Part shown: in pieces, positions 18,648 through 27,973 of the stretch
Layout: each line of letters opens with the position of its first letter
Position numbering within the stretch: position 1 is the first letter of the stretch
NCBI RefSeq assembly: GCF_000282135.1
Contig: NZ_AKJW01000070.1
Location: 1-64,000, forward strand
DNA length: 64,000 bases
Source: Herbaspirillum sp. CF444
GTDB taxonomy: Bacteria; Pseudomonadota; Gammaproteobacteria; Burkholderiales; Burkholderiaceae_D
Direction: 5' to 3'
Program-made: the position numbers and the translations under genes
Notes under the pieces: generated by a model
Databases searched by the model: none
What the model was told of the DNA's origin: nothing
The model's input: only the letters and a program-made list of their open reading frames with translations

Positions 18648-19504
18648 AACCACGCGATCAGTTTCTGGATGACGACGGCGTGGAAGCCGCTCTGGGAATG
18701 AAACGCGATCCCCTCCGTTTCAGGACGATCTGGATCTCCGACGTGCATCTGGGCACGACGGGGTGCCAGGCGCAACGCCTGCTGGAATTCCTGCGCGCGA
18801 CTGAATCGGAGACGCTCTATCTGGTGGGCGACATCATCGACGGTTGGCAGCTCAAGCGTCGCTGGTACTGGGAACAAAGTCACAACAACGTGGTGCAGAC
18901 GGTGCTCAAGAAAGCCAAGAAGGGCACCAACGTCATCTTCGTGCCGGGCAACCACGACGAAGTCATCCGTCAGTTCATCGACCTCGACTTCGGCGGCATC
19001 AAGATCCGCGACGAGCTGATCCACACCACCGCCAACGGCAAGCGCATGCTGGTGATCCATGGCGACCGTTTCGACGGCGTCATTGCCTGCGCCAAGTGGC
19101 TGGCCTATGTCGGCGACAACCTGTACACCATGATCCTCAAGTTCAACCAGTGGTTCAACAGCTGGCGCGCGCGTGCAGGATTGCCGTACTGGTCGCTGTC
19201 GCAGTATCTCAAGGGCAAGGTCAAGAACGCGGTCAATTACATCACCTCGTTCGAAGATGCGCTCGCAGCTGAAGCCGCCAAGAAAGGTCTTGACGGCGTC
19301 ATTTGCGGGCATATCCACAAACCGGAAATCCGCGACATCAACGGTATCAAGTATTGCAACGACGGCGATTGGGTGGAAAGTCTGTCGGCCCTGGTCGAAG
19401 ACGCATCGGGTGAATTGCGCCTGGTGACCTGGGGCGAAATCATGCAGTTGAAGAAAAGTTCCAAATTAGCCGGAGTAGAAGATTTATGCGCATTGCCATC
19501 GTAA
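18644..19504 (+). CDS. Calcineurin-type metallophosphoesterase, PlcP-like (LpxH-related)
   Basis: 286-aa metallophosphoesterase with all five metal motifs: Asp33-x-His35 (SDVHLG), GDIIDG, GNHDE near 102-106, a His-containing HGDRFDG and GHIHKPE. General annotation would say UDP-2,3-diacylglucosamine hydrolase. Its length and its partners, an OlsB-like acyltransferase upstream and a GT4 glycosyltransferase downstream, match the PlcP phospholipases of rhizobia and marine alphaproteobacteria. PlcP strips phosphate head groups from phospholipids in phosphate starvation and leaves diacylglycerol. That assignment rests on context. It overlaps the acyltransferase gene by 4 bp and the glycosyltransferase gene by 19 bp, so the three are translationally coupled. 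Confidence 0.75.
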   Translation: MKPRDQFLDDDGVEAALGMKRDPLRFRTIWISDVHLGTTGCQAQRLLEFLRATESETLYLVGDIIDGWQLKRRWYWEQSHNNVVQTVLKKAKKGTNVIFVPGNHDEVIRQFIDLDFGGIKIRDELIHTTANGKRMLVIHGDRFDGVIACAKWLAYVGDNLYTMILKFNQWFNSWRARAGLPYWSLSQYLKGKVKNAVNYITSFEDALAAEAAKKGLDGVICGHIHKPEIRDINGIKYCNDGDWVESLSALVEDASGELRLVTWGEIMQLKKSSKLAGVEDLCALPS

Positions 19505-20532
19505 GCGACGCGGGCGAACCCCAAGTCAATGGCGTAGTCAACACCCTGCGGGCGACCCAGAATTGCCTGCGAAACAAAGGTCACGAAGTACTGATGCTGG
19601 CGCCGCGCGATTTCCGCACGTTTGCCTGCCCGACTTACCCCGAAATACGGCTGGCCTACAAGCCGTATGCCAAGATTGCCGCCGCGCTGGATGCGTTCAA
19701 GCCCGATTGCATCCACATCTCCACTGAAGGCCCCATGGGCCTCGCGGCGCGCCGTTACTGCCTCAGGAACAAGCTGGATTTCACCACGGCCTATCACACG
19801 CGCTTCCCGGAATACCTGAGCGCGCGCAAGCTGTTGCCGAAGGCGCTGACGTATCGCCTGATGCGCTGGTTCCACGGACCGTCCAAGGCCATCATGGTGC
19901 CGACGCCGAAGATGAAGGACGCGCTCGAACAGCACGGCTTCCGCAACGTCGCGTTGTGGGGGCGCGGCGTCGATACCGAACACTTCAAGCCGGCTGCGGA
20001 AGATCACGCCTGCATCGTGCGTCCGCTGTTCCTGTATGTCGGCCGCGTGGCGGTGGAAAAAAATATCGAAGCCTTCCTCAAGCTGGATTTGCCCGGTTCC
20101 AAGTGGGTGATCGGCGACGGACCGCAGCGCGAAGAACTGGAACAACGCTACCCGGATGTCCGTTTCCTCGGCGCCAAGGGCCACGACGAATTGCCGGCGT
20201 ATTACAACTGCGCCGACGTGTTCGTGTTTCCCAGCCGCACCGATACCTTCGGTTTGGTGCTGGTCGAGGCAATGGCGTGCGGCGTGCCGGTCGCCGCCTA
20301 TCCTGTCGAGGGGCCGATCGACGTGGTCTCCAACGGCTTTTCGGGCGCCTTGCACGAAGAGCTCGATGTCGCTTGCATGGAAGCGCTGGTGCTGCGCCGC
20401 GAAGACGTGCGCGAGCATGCGATGAGTTATTCATGGGATGCCGCCACGCAACAGTTCTTGCAGCATTTGCATTACGCGCGCAGTGTAGCTGCGGGCGCCG
20501 TGCCGACGGTCGCCGTATCCGAATCTCACTGA
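19486..20532 (+). CDS. GT4-family glycosyltransferase, Agt-like (diacylglycerol glycosyltransferase candidate)
   Basis: 348-aa GT-B fold glycosyltransferase of family GT4. The N-terminal acceptor domain has SDAGEPQVNGVVNTL; the C-terminal donor domain has LFLYVGRVAVEKN and the E-x7-E type motif in DTFGLVLVEAMACG near residue 253. General annotation would be GDP-mannose-dependent alpha-mannosyltransferase. In Agrobacterium and SAR11 bacteria a GT4 enzyme of this size (Agt) sits beside plcP and glycosylates the diacylglycerol it releases. I infer the same role here. It overlaps the metallophosphoesterase gene by 19 bp and ends at a strong terminator (20609-20646). Sugar donor unknown. Confidence 0.75.
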   Translation: MRIAIVSDAGEPQVNGVVNTLRATQNCLRNKGHEVLMLAPRDFRTFACPTYPEIRLAYKPYAKIAAALDAFKPDCIHISTEGPMGLAARRYCLRNKLDFTTAYHTRFPEYLSARKLLPKALTYRLMRWFHGPSKAIMVPTPKMKDALEQHGFRNVALWGRGVDTEHFKPAAEDHACIVRPLFLYVGRVAVEKNIEAFLKLDLPGSKWVIGDGPQREELEQRYPDVRFLGAKGHDELPAYYNCADVFVFPSRTDTFGLVLVEAMACGVPVAAYPVEGPIDVVSNGFSGALHEELDVACMEALVLRREDVREHAMSYSWDAATQQFLQHLHYARSVAAGAVPTVAVSESH

Positions 20533-20608
20533 AATCGTCTGCGGCCCAACCGCTGGAAGTCGACGGCGCCAACAAGCGGGGAGAGTTTTAAGGCCTGGCC
20601 ACGATGGT

Positions 20609-20646
20609 AAAAAAGCCTGTCCGGCAACGACCGGGCAGGCTTTTTT
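20609..20646. terminator. Strong intrinsic terminator after the lipid operon
   Basis: GCCTGTCCGG pairs with CCGGGCAGGC over CAACGA, with six A before and six T after, so it could work in both directions. Confidence 0.9.
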
Positions 20647-21098
20647 CATTCCGGCAGCGACACGCGACGCCGCCGCTTGCGGCTTCCGGAAAATTATGCG
20701 AAAACGGTATAGTTACATGCGCACAAAGCATTGGCCTAGCCCGGAGCGCTTATCTAAGATGCAGCACGAGCAATAATGGAACAGGAAATGCGGGCGGCAT
20801 GACAGACGCGCAGACGTCTTATTCACTCGCAATAAAGGTCGTCAAGAGCGCCGCACAAGATGCGGCCGTTGTCTTTCCTTATTCGGATTTCATTGCTTTG
20901 CGACAAGAAAAACAAGTCTGAAACACGTACAATTGCGGGGCATCCGGGCGGGCATGAATCCTGCTGGCAATACAAGGGCAAGCATCGGCCGGCGACACCG
21001 GCGAGGTATGGTCCTTTATGCACGGCACCACATAGAACCATCAAGCATCTGGCAAGTTGCACCTTCAGGGACGGCAGTTTTTTATCAGGGAAAGTTGA
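20647..21098. other. Intergenic stretch before the chemoreceptor gene
   Basis: About 450 bp. It presumably holds the promoter of the chemoreceptor at 21099, but I could not pick a confident sigma-28 or sigma-70 site. A 40-codon frame around 20799-20921 lacks a ribosome site and coding character. A CAGGGA ribosome site is at about 21086-21091. Confidence 0.4.
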
Positions 21099-22838
21099 AT
21101 GGTTATGATCTCGAATATCAAAATTGGGGCACGTTTGGCGCTGGGGTTCTGTCTGGTCTTGTTCTGCGCAGCAGCGATTTTGTTCAATGGCCTGTGGCGC
21201 ATGAGCGAAATGGAAACCAGCAGCGAGTACATCATCAACCAGAAGGTTGCCAGCATGACTGCGGCGATGAGCATGCGTGAATCGGGCAGCGCACTGGCAC
21301 TCGCGTTACGCAAGGTCGTCACGCCGACCGACGCCGCCGAAGGTCAGCAGGAAAACCAGCGCCTGGCCAAGATCCTGCAAGCCTATGCAGGCTTCGAAGG
21401 ACAACTCACCAAGCTGACGTCGACAGACAAAGGCAAGGCGCTGCTCGCAGCGTCGGCCGCGGAACGCAAGGTGCTGTTCCCCATCGTCGAGAAGATTCGC
21501 GAGATGGTCGGCGGCGGCAACTACTTCGACGCGGCGCAATTGCTCAAGAGCGATTTCCTGCCCGCGTATGACAAGTGGATGGCCAGCGTGGGCGCATTGG
21601 CAAGCTATCAGCAGGAAGACATGTCGGCCGCTTACGTTGCCTTTCAGTCAAGCTATCACACCGGCCAGATCAGCATGATCGTCATCGGTATCGTGACGCT
21701 GGCGCTGGGCGCTTTCTTCACCTGGTCGATTACCCGCACCATTACGGCGCCGCTGCGACGCGCCGGCAGAATCACCGAAACCATCGCCAGCGGCGACCTC
21801 ACCACAATGGTCGAAGAAAAGAGCCACGACGAGGCAGGCCAGCTGGTGCATTCGCTCAATGCCATGCAAACCAGGCTGGCATCGACCGTCAACGAAATCA
21901 AGCAAAGCGCCGCCATCATCGCCGTCGCTTCGCAGGAAATCGCCACCGGCAACGCCGATCTGTCCAATCGCACCGAATCGCAGGCTTCCAGCCTGGAGGA
22001 AACCGCCAGCTCGATGGAGCAACTGACATCGACCGTAAAGCAGAATGCCGAGAATGCGAATCAGGCCAATCAATTGGTGATGTCGGCTTCGGACTATGCG
22101 GTCAAGGGCGGCAAGGTGGTCGGCGATGTGGTGGAAACCATGGGTTCCATCAAGGCCAGTTCCAGCAAGATCGTCGATATCATCGGTGTGATCGACGGCA
22201 TTGCGTTCCAGACCAATATCCTCGCGCTCAACGCCGCCGTGGAAGCGGCGCGCGCCGGCGAGCAAGGTCGCGGCTTTGCCGTGGTGGCGTCCGAAGTGCG
22301 CAGCCTGGCGCAGCGTTCGGCTTCCGCCGCCAAGGAAATCAAGATCCTCATCGGCGACTCGGTCAGCAAGGTGGACGCGGGCGGCAAGCTGGTCGACGAA
22401 GCCGGCGTGACCATGAGCGAGATCGTGACCTCGGTCAAGCATGTGGCCGACATCATGGGCGAGATCACCGCCGCGAGCAAAGAGCAGAGCGCCGGCATTG
22501 CCGAAGTGAACAACGCCATTTCGCAGATCGACGAAATCACGCAGCAAAATGCCGCTCTGGTGGAGCAGGCTGCCGCTGCCGCCGAAAGTTTGCAGGAGCA
22601 GGCCGATTTGCTGGCGCGTGCGGTTGCCGTGTTCAAGATTGACGGCGCTGCGATGGCGGCGCAAGGCGCACAGGCGACTGTCGTGCCGTCGATGCTGAAG
22701 ACGGTCAACCCGCCGCTGGAGTTGCAAGCCGCCGAGCCTGCTGTCGCCAAGCCGGTTGCCGTGCACAAGAAGACTTCTCCCGTGGCGCCGAAGAAACCGG
22801 TTGCCACACAAGACGAAGGAAGCTGGGAAGAGTTCTGA
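21099..22838 (+). CDS. Methyl-accepting chemotaxis protein with CheR/CheB tether
   Basis: 579-aa chemoreceptor. Membrane segment 1 is at about 9-30, a periplasmic four-helix-bundle sensor (4HB type) at about 31-185, membrane segment 2 at about 188-208, then HAMP ([18 protein letters not shown]) and a standard signalling hairpin ([20 protein letters not shown], then [14 protein letters not shown]). After a Pro/Ala-rich linker it ends GSWEEF, which closely resembles the NWETF docking peptide for CheR and CheB. So this is the one receptor in the window that should recruit the adaptation enzymes. ATG 21099 and ATG 21105 are both possible starts. Confidence 0.93.
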   Translation: MVMISNIKIGARLALGFCLVLFCAAAILFNGLWRMSEMETSSEYIINQKVASMTAAMSMRESGSALALALRKVVTPTDAAEGQQENQRLAKILQAYAGFEGQLTKLTSTDKGKALLAASAAERKVLFPIVEKIREMVGGGNYFDAAQLLKSDFLPAYDKWMASVGALASYQQEDMSAAYVAFQSSYHTGQISMIVIGIVTLALGAFFTWSITRTITAPLRRAGRITETIASGDLTTMVEEKSHDEAGQLVHSLNAMQTRLASTVNEIKQSAAIIAVASQEIATGNADLSNRTESQASSLEETASSMEQLTSTVKQNAENANQANQLVMSASDYAVKGGKVVGDVVETMGSIKASSSKIVDIIGVIDGIAFQTNILALNAAVEAARAGEQGRGFAVVASEVRSLAQRSASAAKEIKILIGDSVSKVDAGGKLVDEAGVTMSEIVTSVKHVADIMGEITAASKEQSAGIAEVNNAISQIDEITQQNAALVEQAAAAAESLQEQADLLARAVAVFKIDGAAMAAQGAQATVVPSMLKTVNPPLELQAAEPAVAKPVAVHKKTSPVAPKKPVATQDEGSWEEF

Positions 22839-22907
22839 TGCCCATCCTCGCGTAACGGCGAGGTCACAATCATCATTTAATCTGCATCCTTCGCAACGAT
22901 GCAGACA

Positions 22908-22940
22908 AAGCCCGCAAGCCTTCCGGCCTGCGGGCTTTTT
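22908..22940 (+). terminator. Intrinsic terminator between two chemoreceptor genes
   Basis: AAAGCCCGCA-AGCC pairs with GGCC-TGCGGGCTTT over a TTCC loop, followed by T5. It separates the receptor at 21099 from the one at 23029. Confidence 0.9.
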
Positions 22941-23028
22941 AACAAGTTGCCTCGGTAATGTCCCGCGGGCAACACCTCCACAATGTAATGGCAACATACA
23001 GGCAACAACTTTCATCAAGGGCAAGAAT

Positions 23029-24831
23029 ATGTTTTTTTCGACACTGCGCATGCGCCTGATCGCCTTGTGCGTTTCGGTAGTGGTGCTGGCGATGCTTGCC
23101 ATCATCGGCGCCAATTTTTTGACGAGCAAGTCGCGCATGCTGGATTCGCTGGACCGCCAGACGCGTCAACTGTCGGACAGTCATGCGGCAACCATTGCGG
23201 AATGGGTGGCGTCGAAGAAGTCGGTCGTCACTTCCATCAAACAGGCGGCCGACATGGCCGATCCGCTGCCTTTCGTCAAGGCGGCGGAACAGGCCGGCGG
23301 CTTCGATCTGGCCTACATCGGCTATGCGGACAAGCACACCGTGTTCTCGCAGGAACGCACCCGCGCACCGGATTACGATCCGACCAAGCGCTCCTGGTAT
23401 ACGCTGGCCTCGCAGGTGGCCGGTCCGGTGGTGACTTCGCCGTACACCAGCGCAAGCACCGGCAAGCTGCTGGTGACTTTTGCCGAGAGTATCGGCGCGA
23501 CCGGGCAGGTCAAAGCAGTGGCGGCGGCGGACGTGTTGCTGGACACGGTGGTCCGCATTATCGTGGCGATCAAGCCTACGCCTGAGAGCTATGCGTTTCT
23601 GGTCGACAGCAAGGGCAAGATCATTGCGCATCCCGATACCAAACTGACCCTCAAGCCGATTGCAGATCTCGACAAGGACCTCTCGGTGCCGACGCTGGCC
23701 GAAGTCGAGAGTACGCATCAGAGCAAGCAAATCCGCCTGAACGACCGCGACGGCATGCTTTATGTTTCCAAGGTCGCCGGCACCGACTGGCTGCTGGTGG
23801 TGGTGCTTGACCGTGCCGACGCCACGTCGCCGCTCAAGGCAATGCTGGGATCGTCGGCTGCGACCGCACTGGTGGTGACGGCGCTGGTCTGCCTGTTGCT
23901 CAGCGTGCTGATCGCCAAGGCCTTGCAGCGGCTGGCGCTGGTGCGCAATGCGCTGGGCGAGATTGCGGTCGGCGACGGCGATCTGACGCGCCGCCTGGAT
24001 GCCAACGGTCGGGATGAGCTGGCGCAGATCGGCCTGGCATTCAATCAGTTCGTCGACAAAATCTCCGCGGTCCTGCTCGATATCCGCAAGGCCAGCGACA
24101 CCATCAAGGAAGCGTCGCGCGAGATCGCCGAGGGCAACAGCGATTTGTCCGCGCGCACCGAAGCGCAGGCCGGTTCGCTCGAGGAAACCGCATCGGCCAT
24201 GGAAGAACTGACCGCAGGCGTCAAGAGCAACGCCGACAATGCGCATGAAGCCAATCTTCTGGTCGCTTCCGCATCCGACATTGCCGCCCGCGGCGGCGAC
24301 ATGGTCGGCCGGGTGGTCGATACCATGGGCGCCATCAATGAATCGTCCAAGAAGATCGTCGACATCATCAGCGTCATCGACGGCATCGCTTTCCAGACCA
24401 ATATCCTGGCGCTGAATGCCGCCGTGGAAGCCGCACGCGCCGGAGAGCAGGGACGCGGTTTCGCGGTGGTGGCGTCGGAAGTGCGCAGCCTGGCGCAGCG
24501 TTCAGCCACGGCCGCCAAGGAAATCAAGGTGCTCATCGGCGATTCCGTCGAACAAGTCGAACAGGGCAGTCAGCTGGTGGAGCAGGCCGGCGCCACCATT
24601 CGTGAAGTGGTCGACAGCGTCAAGCGCGTGAGCGAAGTCGTGGCGGAAATCAGCACCGCCAGCCGCGAGCAGAGCGACGGCATCAACCAGACCAACCAGG
24701 CGATCACGCAGATGGATGAAACCACGCAGCAGAACGCCGCGCTGGTGGAGCAGGCCGCGGCGGGCGCGCAATCCTTGCAGGAACAGGCGATACGTCTGGC
24801 CGGCGCGGTGAGTTCGTTCAGGCTGAACTGA
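23029..24831 (+). CDS. Methyl-accepting chemotaxis protein with dCache sensor
   Basis: 600-aa chemoreceptor. A membrane segment at about 5-27 leads into a periplasmic dCache_1 domain (about 35-275). This contains [11 protein letters not shown] and [19 protein letters not shown], then [14 protein letters not shown], which resemble the R-x-W-Y, Tyr and Asp positions of amino-acid-binding dCache sensors such as PctA, though one of the usual acidic residues seems to be Ser. A second membrane segment (about 285-305), HAMP and a canonical signalling hairpin follow. It lacks a CheR-binding pentapeptide (ends SSFRLN). I chose ATG 23029; longer frames upstream run through the terminator. Amino-acid sensing is an inference. 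Confidence 0.92.
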   Translation: MFFSTLRMRLIALCVSVVVLAMLAIIGANFLTSKSRMLDSLDRQTRQLSDSHAATIAEWVASKKSVVTSIKQAADMADPLPFVKAAEQAGGFDLAYIGYADKHTVFSQERTRAPDYDPTKRSWYTLASQVAGPVVTSPYTSASTGKLLVTFAESIGATGQVKAVAAADVLLDTVVRIIVAIKPTPESYAFLVDSKGKIIAHPDTKLTLKPIADLDKDLSVPTLAEVESTHQSKQIRLNDRDGMLYVSKVAGTDWLLVVVLDRADATSPLKAMLGSSAATALVVTALVCLLLSVLIAKALQRLALVRNALGEIAVGDGDLTRRLDANGRDELAQIGLAFNQFVDKISAVLLDIRKASDTIKEASREIAEGNSDLSARTEAQAGSLEETASAMEELTAGVKSNADNAHEANLLVASASDIAARGGDMVGRVVDTMGAINESSKKIVDIISVIDGIAFQTNILALNAAVEAARAGEQGRGFAVVASEVRSLAQRSATAAKEIKVLIGDSVEQVEQGSQLVEQAGATIREVVDSVKRVSEVVAEISTASREQSDGINQTNQAITQMDETTQQNAALVEQAAAGAQSLQEQAIRLAGAVSSFRLN

Positions 24832-24886
24832 TGTCGTGCTGGCATCGGTGCACTAAGCAATAGCGACACCGATGCAGAAGTAAAAA

Positions 24887-24927
24887 GACGCCGGGCTGCT
24901 GAGAATATCGGCAGCCCGGCGTCTTTT
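24887..24927. terminator. Bidirectional intrinsic terminator
   Basis: GACGCCGGGCTGC (24887-24899) pairs perfectly with GCAGCCCGGCGTC (24911-24923), with A-run before and TTTT after. It separates the plus-strand receptor from minus-strand sixA. A second hairpin, GCATCGGTG/CACCGATGC, lies just before it (24842-24875). Confidence 0.92.
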
Positions 24928-24982
24928 ATCGGGCAGTTCTTTTTGCGCTTATTTGTTGCGCTTGTTTTTCATGCTTACTTGG

Positions 24983-25441
24983 TTACTTGGCGATCAGGTC
25001 CGGCGCCATCACCGCGCGCAGATAATTGGTCGTGATGTCGCCGCGTTCGCGCTGGGCGATCCACCAGACGTTGGCTTTGCGAATCGACCATTCCTGCGGC
25101 ATGCCGCCGATGAGTTGCGCCGCCACCAGGCCCAGCGTCGGCTGATGGCCGATGACCAGCACCGGTTCGCGGCTGTCGGGCCAGTTGGCGGCGGCGAGCA
25201 GGTCTTCCGGGCTCTTGTCCGGCGCCAGGTCGGTGTGAATCTTGAACTTGCGCCCGAGCGCTTCGGCCGTCTGCACGGTGCGCGTGGCCGGACTGACCAG
25301 GATGCGGCAACTCTCGGGCAGGTTGCGGTCGAGCCAGTCGGCCATTTTCCAGGCTTGCTTGTGTCCCTTGCCGGTCAGCGCGCGACCCTCGTCCGGCTCA
25401 CCCAACTCCGCTTCTGCATGACGCCATAAAATCAGTTCCAT
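24983..25441 (-). CDS. sixA: Phosphohistidine phosphatase SixA
   Basis: 152-aa histidine phosphatase. The N-terminal catalytic RHA motif is LILWRHAEAE (His8), a basic SPATRTVQTAE follows, and the second catalytic His is in IGHQPTL. SixA removes phosphate from phosphohistidine on HPt domains or, as shown in E. coli, on the PTS-Ntr protein NPr. It lies 53 bp after ppk1 on the same strand, so it is likely co-transcribed and would share the Pho-box-controlled promoter. I chose the start at 25441 (MELILWRH), as in the family. Confidence 0.9.
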   Translation of the reverse strand: MELILWRHAEAELGEPDEGRALTGKGHKQAWKMADWLDRNLPESCRILVSPATRTVQTAEALGRKFKIHTDLAPDKSPEDLLAAANWPDSREPVLVIGHQPTLGLVAAQLIGGMPQEWSIRKANVWWIAQRERGDITTNYLRAVMAPDLIAK

Positions 25442-25494
25442 GGGGACTCGCCTCTGGTTGATTGGTTGATTTTCAATGCGCGTGGTCCGGGTTG

Positions 25495-27606
25495 TCATTC
25501 CTCGACCAGCGGAGCGGCGATGCCGAGCGCATGCATCAGATGCGCCTGTGCGCTGAACGCTGCCTGGCGCGTGCGTGCCTTTTTGAGTGCATAGACGCCG
25601 TCGCAGTTCAAATGCCATGCATTGGTGTTGTCTTTCAGGTAAGGATCGAGTCCCTCGCTGATGATGCGCTTTTTCAGCGTCTTGTCCAGAATCGGGAAGG
25701 CTACTTCGATGCGGCGGAACAGATTGCGGTTCATCCAGTCGGCGCTCGACAGATACACGTCGTGCGCCAGATCGTTGCGGAAATAGTAGATGCGCGAGTG
25801 TTCCAGATAGCGGCCGATCACCGAGCGCACGCGGATGTTTTCCGACAGGCCTGCCACGCCGGGACGCAGCGCGCAGGCGCCGCGCACGATCAGGTCGATC
25901 TTCACGCCGTCGGCGGAGGCCGCATACAAGGCGCGGATGACCGATTCGTCCAGCAGCGCGTTCATCTTGGCGATGATGCGCGCAGGACGGCCTTCGCGGG
26001 CGATCAGCGCTTCGTTGCGGATGGCGCGGATGATTTCCTTTTGCAGCGAGAACGGCGCCAGCCACAGGTGATTCAGGGTGCGCGGCTTGGTCAGCGTGGT
26101 CAGGTGAATGAAGACCTCGTTGACTTCGGCGGTCAGTTCGCGATGCGAGGTCAGCAGGCCGAAGTCGGTATAGAACTTGGTGGTGGTCGGGTGATAGTTG
26201 CCGGTGCCGAGATGGGCATAGAAATGCAGCGCGTTGTCTTCGCGGCGGATCACCAGCGCGATCTTGGCGTGGGTCTTGAGGCCGACCACGCCGTAGACGA
26301 CTTGCGCGCCGGCTTGTTCCAGCTTCACCGCCCAGTTGATGTTGGCTTCTTCATCGAAGCGCGCCATCAATTCCACGATGACGGTGACTTCCTTGCCGCG
26401 CTGGGCGGCGTGGATCAGCGCTTCCATCAGGTCGGAGTTCATGCCGGTGCGGTAAATCGTTTGCTTGATCGCCACCACGTTCGGATCGTGTGCCGCCGTG
26501 CGGATGAAATCCACCACCGGCTGGAACGACTGGAAAGGGTGGTGCAGCAGCACGTCGCGCTTTTTCAGCACGGCGAAGATGTTTTCGTTTTGCAGGTTCG
26601 GCGGCAAGGTCGGTGAAAACGGCGGGAAGCGCAAGGCCGGTTCCGACACCAGGTCGACCAGTTCCGACAGGCGCACCAGGTTCACCGGGCCTTTGACGGC
26701 ATACAGGCGGTTGCGCTCGATGGAGAACTGATTGAGCAGAAACTGCGCGAGATGTTCCGGGCAGTTGCTGGCCACTTCCAGACGCACGCCGACGCCGAAC
26801 TGGCGGCTTTGCAATTCGGTCTGCAAGGCCTGGCGCAGGTTTTTGACTTCTTCTTCGTCGACCCACAGGTCGCTGTTGCGCGTGACCCGGAACTGCGAAT
26901 AGGCGGTGATCTCGCGGCCGGTAAACAATTCGGCAATATGCGCGTGAATCACCGACGACAGCAGGCAGAACGACACGCCTTTCTTGTCCGACAGGCCGTC
27001 GGGCAGGCGGATGACGCGCGGCAGCACACGCGGCGCCTTGACGATGGCGATCGCCGTGCCGCGGCCGAAGGCGTCCTTGCCGGACAGTTCGATGATGAAG
27101 TTGAGGCTCTTGTTGAGCACCTGCGGGAAGGGATGGGCCGGGTCCAGGCCGATCGGCGTCAGCAGCGGGCGCACGTTCTGTTCGAAGTACTGTTTGACCC
27201 AGGCACGCTGGGCGTCGTTGCGGTCTTCGTGGCGCAGCAGGTGGATGCCTTTGTTGGCCAGCTGCGGCAGGATGTCCTTGTTCAGCAATTCATACTGGCG
27301 CGCCACGATCTGGTGGCATTCGATGCTGGTGCGTTCCAGGGCTGCGCTCAGCTCGGGCGGGTCGATGTGTTCACCCTCGATGCGGTTTGCCAGCAGGCTG
27401 GCGATGCGCACTTCGAAGAATTCGTCGAGGTTGCTGCTGCAGATGCACAAATAGCGCAAACGCTCGAGCAAAGGAATGTGCTTGTTTTCCGCCTGAGCCA
27501 GAACGCGGCGATTAAACGCCAATTGCGACAGTTCTCTATTCAGATAAATGGCTGTCGGATTGATTTCTGTGTGAGCGCTGTCTTCCGGCTTTTCTTTTCT
27601 GGTCAT
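25495..27606 (-). CDS. ppk1: Polyphosphate kinase 1
   Basis: 703-aa enzyme that polymerises the gamma phosphate of ATP into inorganic polyphosphate. The N-terminal domain has YLNRELSQLAFNRRVL and SSNLDEFFEVR. The middle PHP-type domains include LHHPFQSFQPVVDFI, and the catalytic His motif is HLGTGNYHPTTTKFYTD. Basic ATP-binding residues are in IYRTGMNSDLM. The start used is MTRKEK at 27606; an in-frame ATG eight codons upstream (27630) is possible. It is divergent from pstS, with a Pho-box-like repeat at 27656-27674 in its promoter region. The usual partner ppx is not adjacent; sixA is. Confidence 0.95.
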   Translation of the reverse strand: MTRKEKPEDSAHTEINPTAIYLNRELSQLAFNRRVLAQAENKHIPLLERLRYLCICSSNLDEFFEVRIASLLANRIEGEHIDPPELSAALERTSIECHQIVARQYELLNKDILPQLANKGIHLLRHEDRNDAQRAWVKQYFEQNVRPLLTPIGLDPAHPFPQVLNKSLNFIIELSGKDAFGRGTAIAIVKAPRVLPRVIRLPDGLSDKKGVSFCLLSSVIHAHIAELFTGREITAYSQFRVTRNSDLWVDEEEVKNLRQALQTELQSRQFGVGVRLEVASNCPEHLAQFLLNQFSIERNRLYAVKGPVNLVRLSELVDLVSEPALRFPPFSPTLPPNLQNENIFAVLKKRDVLLHHPFQSFQPVVDFIRTAAHDPNVVAIKQTIYRTGMNSDLMEALIHAAQRGKEVTVIVELMARFDEEANINWAVKLEQAGAQVVYGVVGLKTHAKIALVIRREDNALHFYAHLGTGNYHPTTTKFYTDFGLLTSHRELTAEVNEVFIHLTTLTKPRTLNHLWLAPFSLQKEIIRAIRNEALIAREGRPARIIAKMNALLDESVIRALYAASADGVKIDLIVRGACALRPGVAGLSENIRVRSVIGRYLEHSRIYYFRNDLAHDVYLSSADWMNRNLFRRIEVAFPILDKTLKKRIISEGLDPYLKDNTNAWHLNCDGVYALKKARTRQAAFSAQAHLMHALGIAAPLVEE

Positions 27607-27655
27607 GCGTGATTCCTGTATTCCTGGCAATTTTTTCGCAGTGTAGGGCGGCTGT

Positions 27656-27674
27656 ATGACAAGTTAATGACAAG
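27656..27674 (-). promoter_or_regulatory. Pho box upstream of ppk1
   Basis: On the minus strand CTTGTCAT is repeated exactly with an 11-bp period (CTTGTCATTAACTTGTCAT), matching the PhoB consensus of two CTGTCAT half-sites. It is about 50-70 bp before the ppk1 start. Confidence 0.75.
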
Positions 27675-27825
27675 TCCGGAAGAGTCTTGTCACAAACGTC
27701 TGCTCCTTTGCCTCATTGATTTTCCTTGCGGAAATTAATTGTCTGCTTTTGATTCTACCTTAGCCCTTGAACCATGCCGGATATTGCATAAAAGGAATTA
27801 TTTCCTTTTCCTTCATGACAAGGGT

Positions 27826-27843
27826 GGGTCATAAACTCGTCAC
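27826..27843 (+). promoter_or_regulatory. Pho box upstream of pstS
   Basis: GGGTCATAAACTCGTCAC aligns base for base with most of the 18-bp PhoB consensus (two TGTCA-type half-sites, 11-bp period). It lies 131 bp before the pstS start. Confidence 0.75.
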
Positions 27844-27973
27844 AATTGCTGGTTAAAGTTCACCCCGTCCCTGGAACTCATTCCATAAGTGCGTCGTTCG
27901 TCCGGATAACTGGGACGACGATTTATGAAATGGGTTCTTCGACAAACTATCTCGTCAAACAAAGGAGCAAGAC

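Larger units (their letters stand above)
27607..27973. promoter_or_regulatory. Divergent ppk1/pstS control region
   Basis: 367 bp without a gene. It carries one Pho-box-like repeat facing ppk1 (27656-27674, minus strand) and one facing pstS (27826-27843, plus strand), with extra single half-sites near 27687 and 27815. AT-rich between them. Confidence 0.75.

Noticed and set aside
18644-19504. Metallophosphoesterase as the lipid A enzyme LpxH
   Set aside because: Possible by sequence alone, but the operon partners point to PlcP. I kept LpxH-related in the call because the sequence does not settle it.
20799-20921. A 40-codon frame before the chemoreceptor gene
   Set aside because: No ribosome site, no recognisable motif, and it lies in probable promoter sequence.
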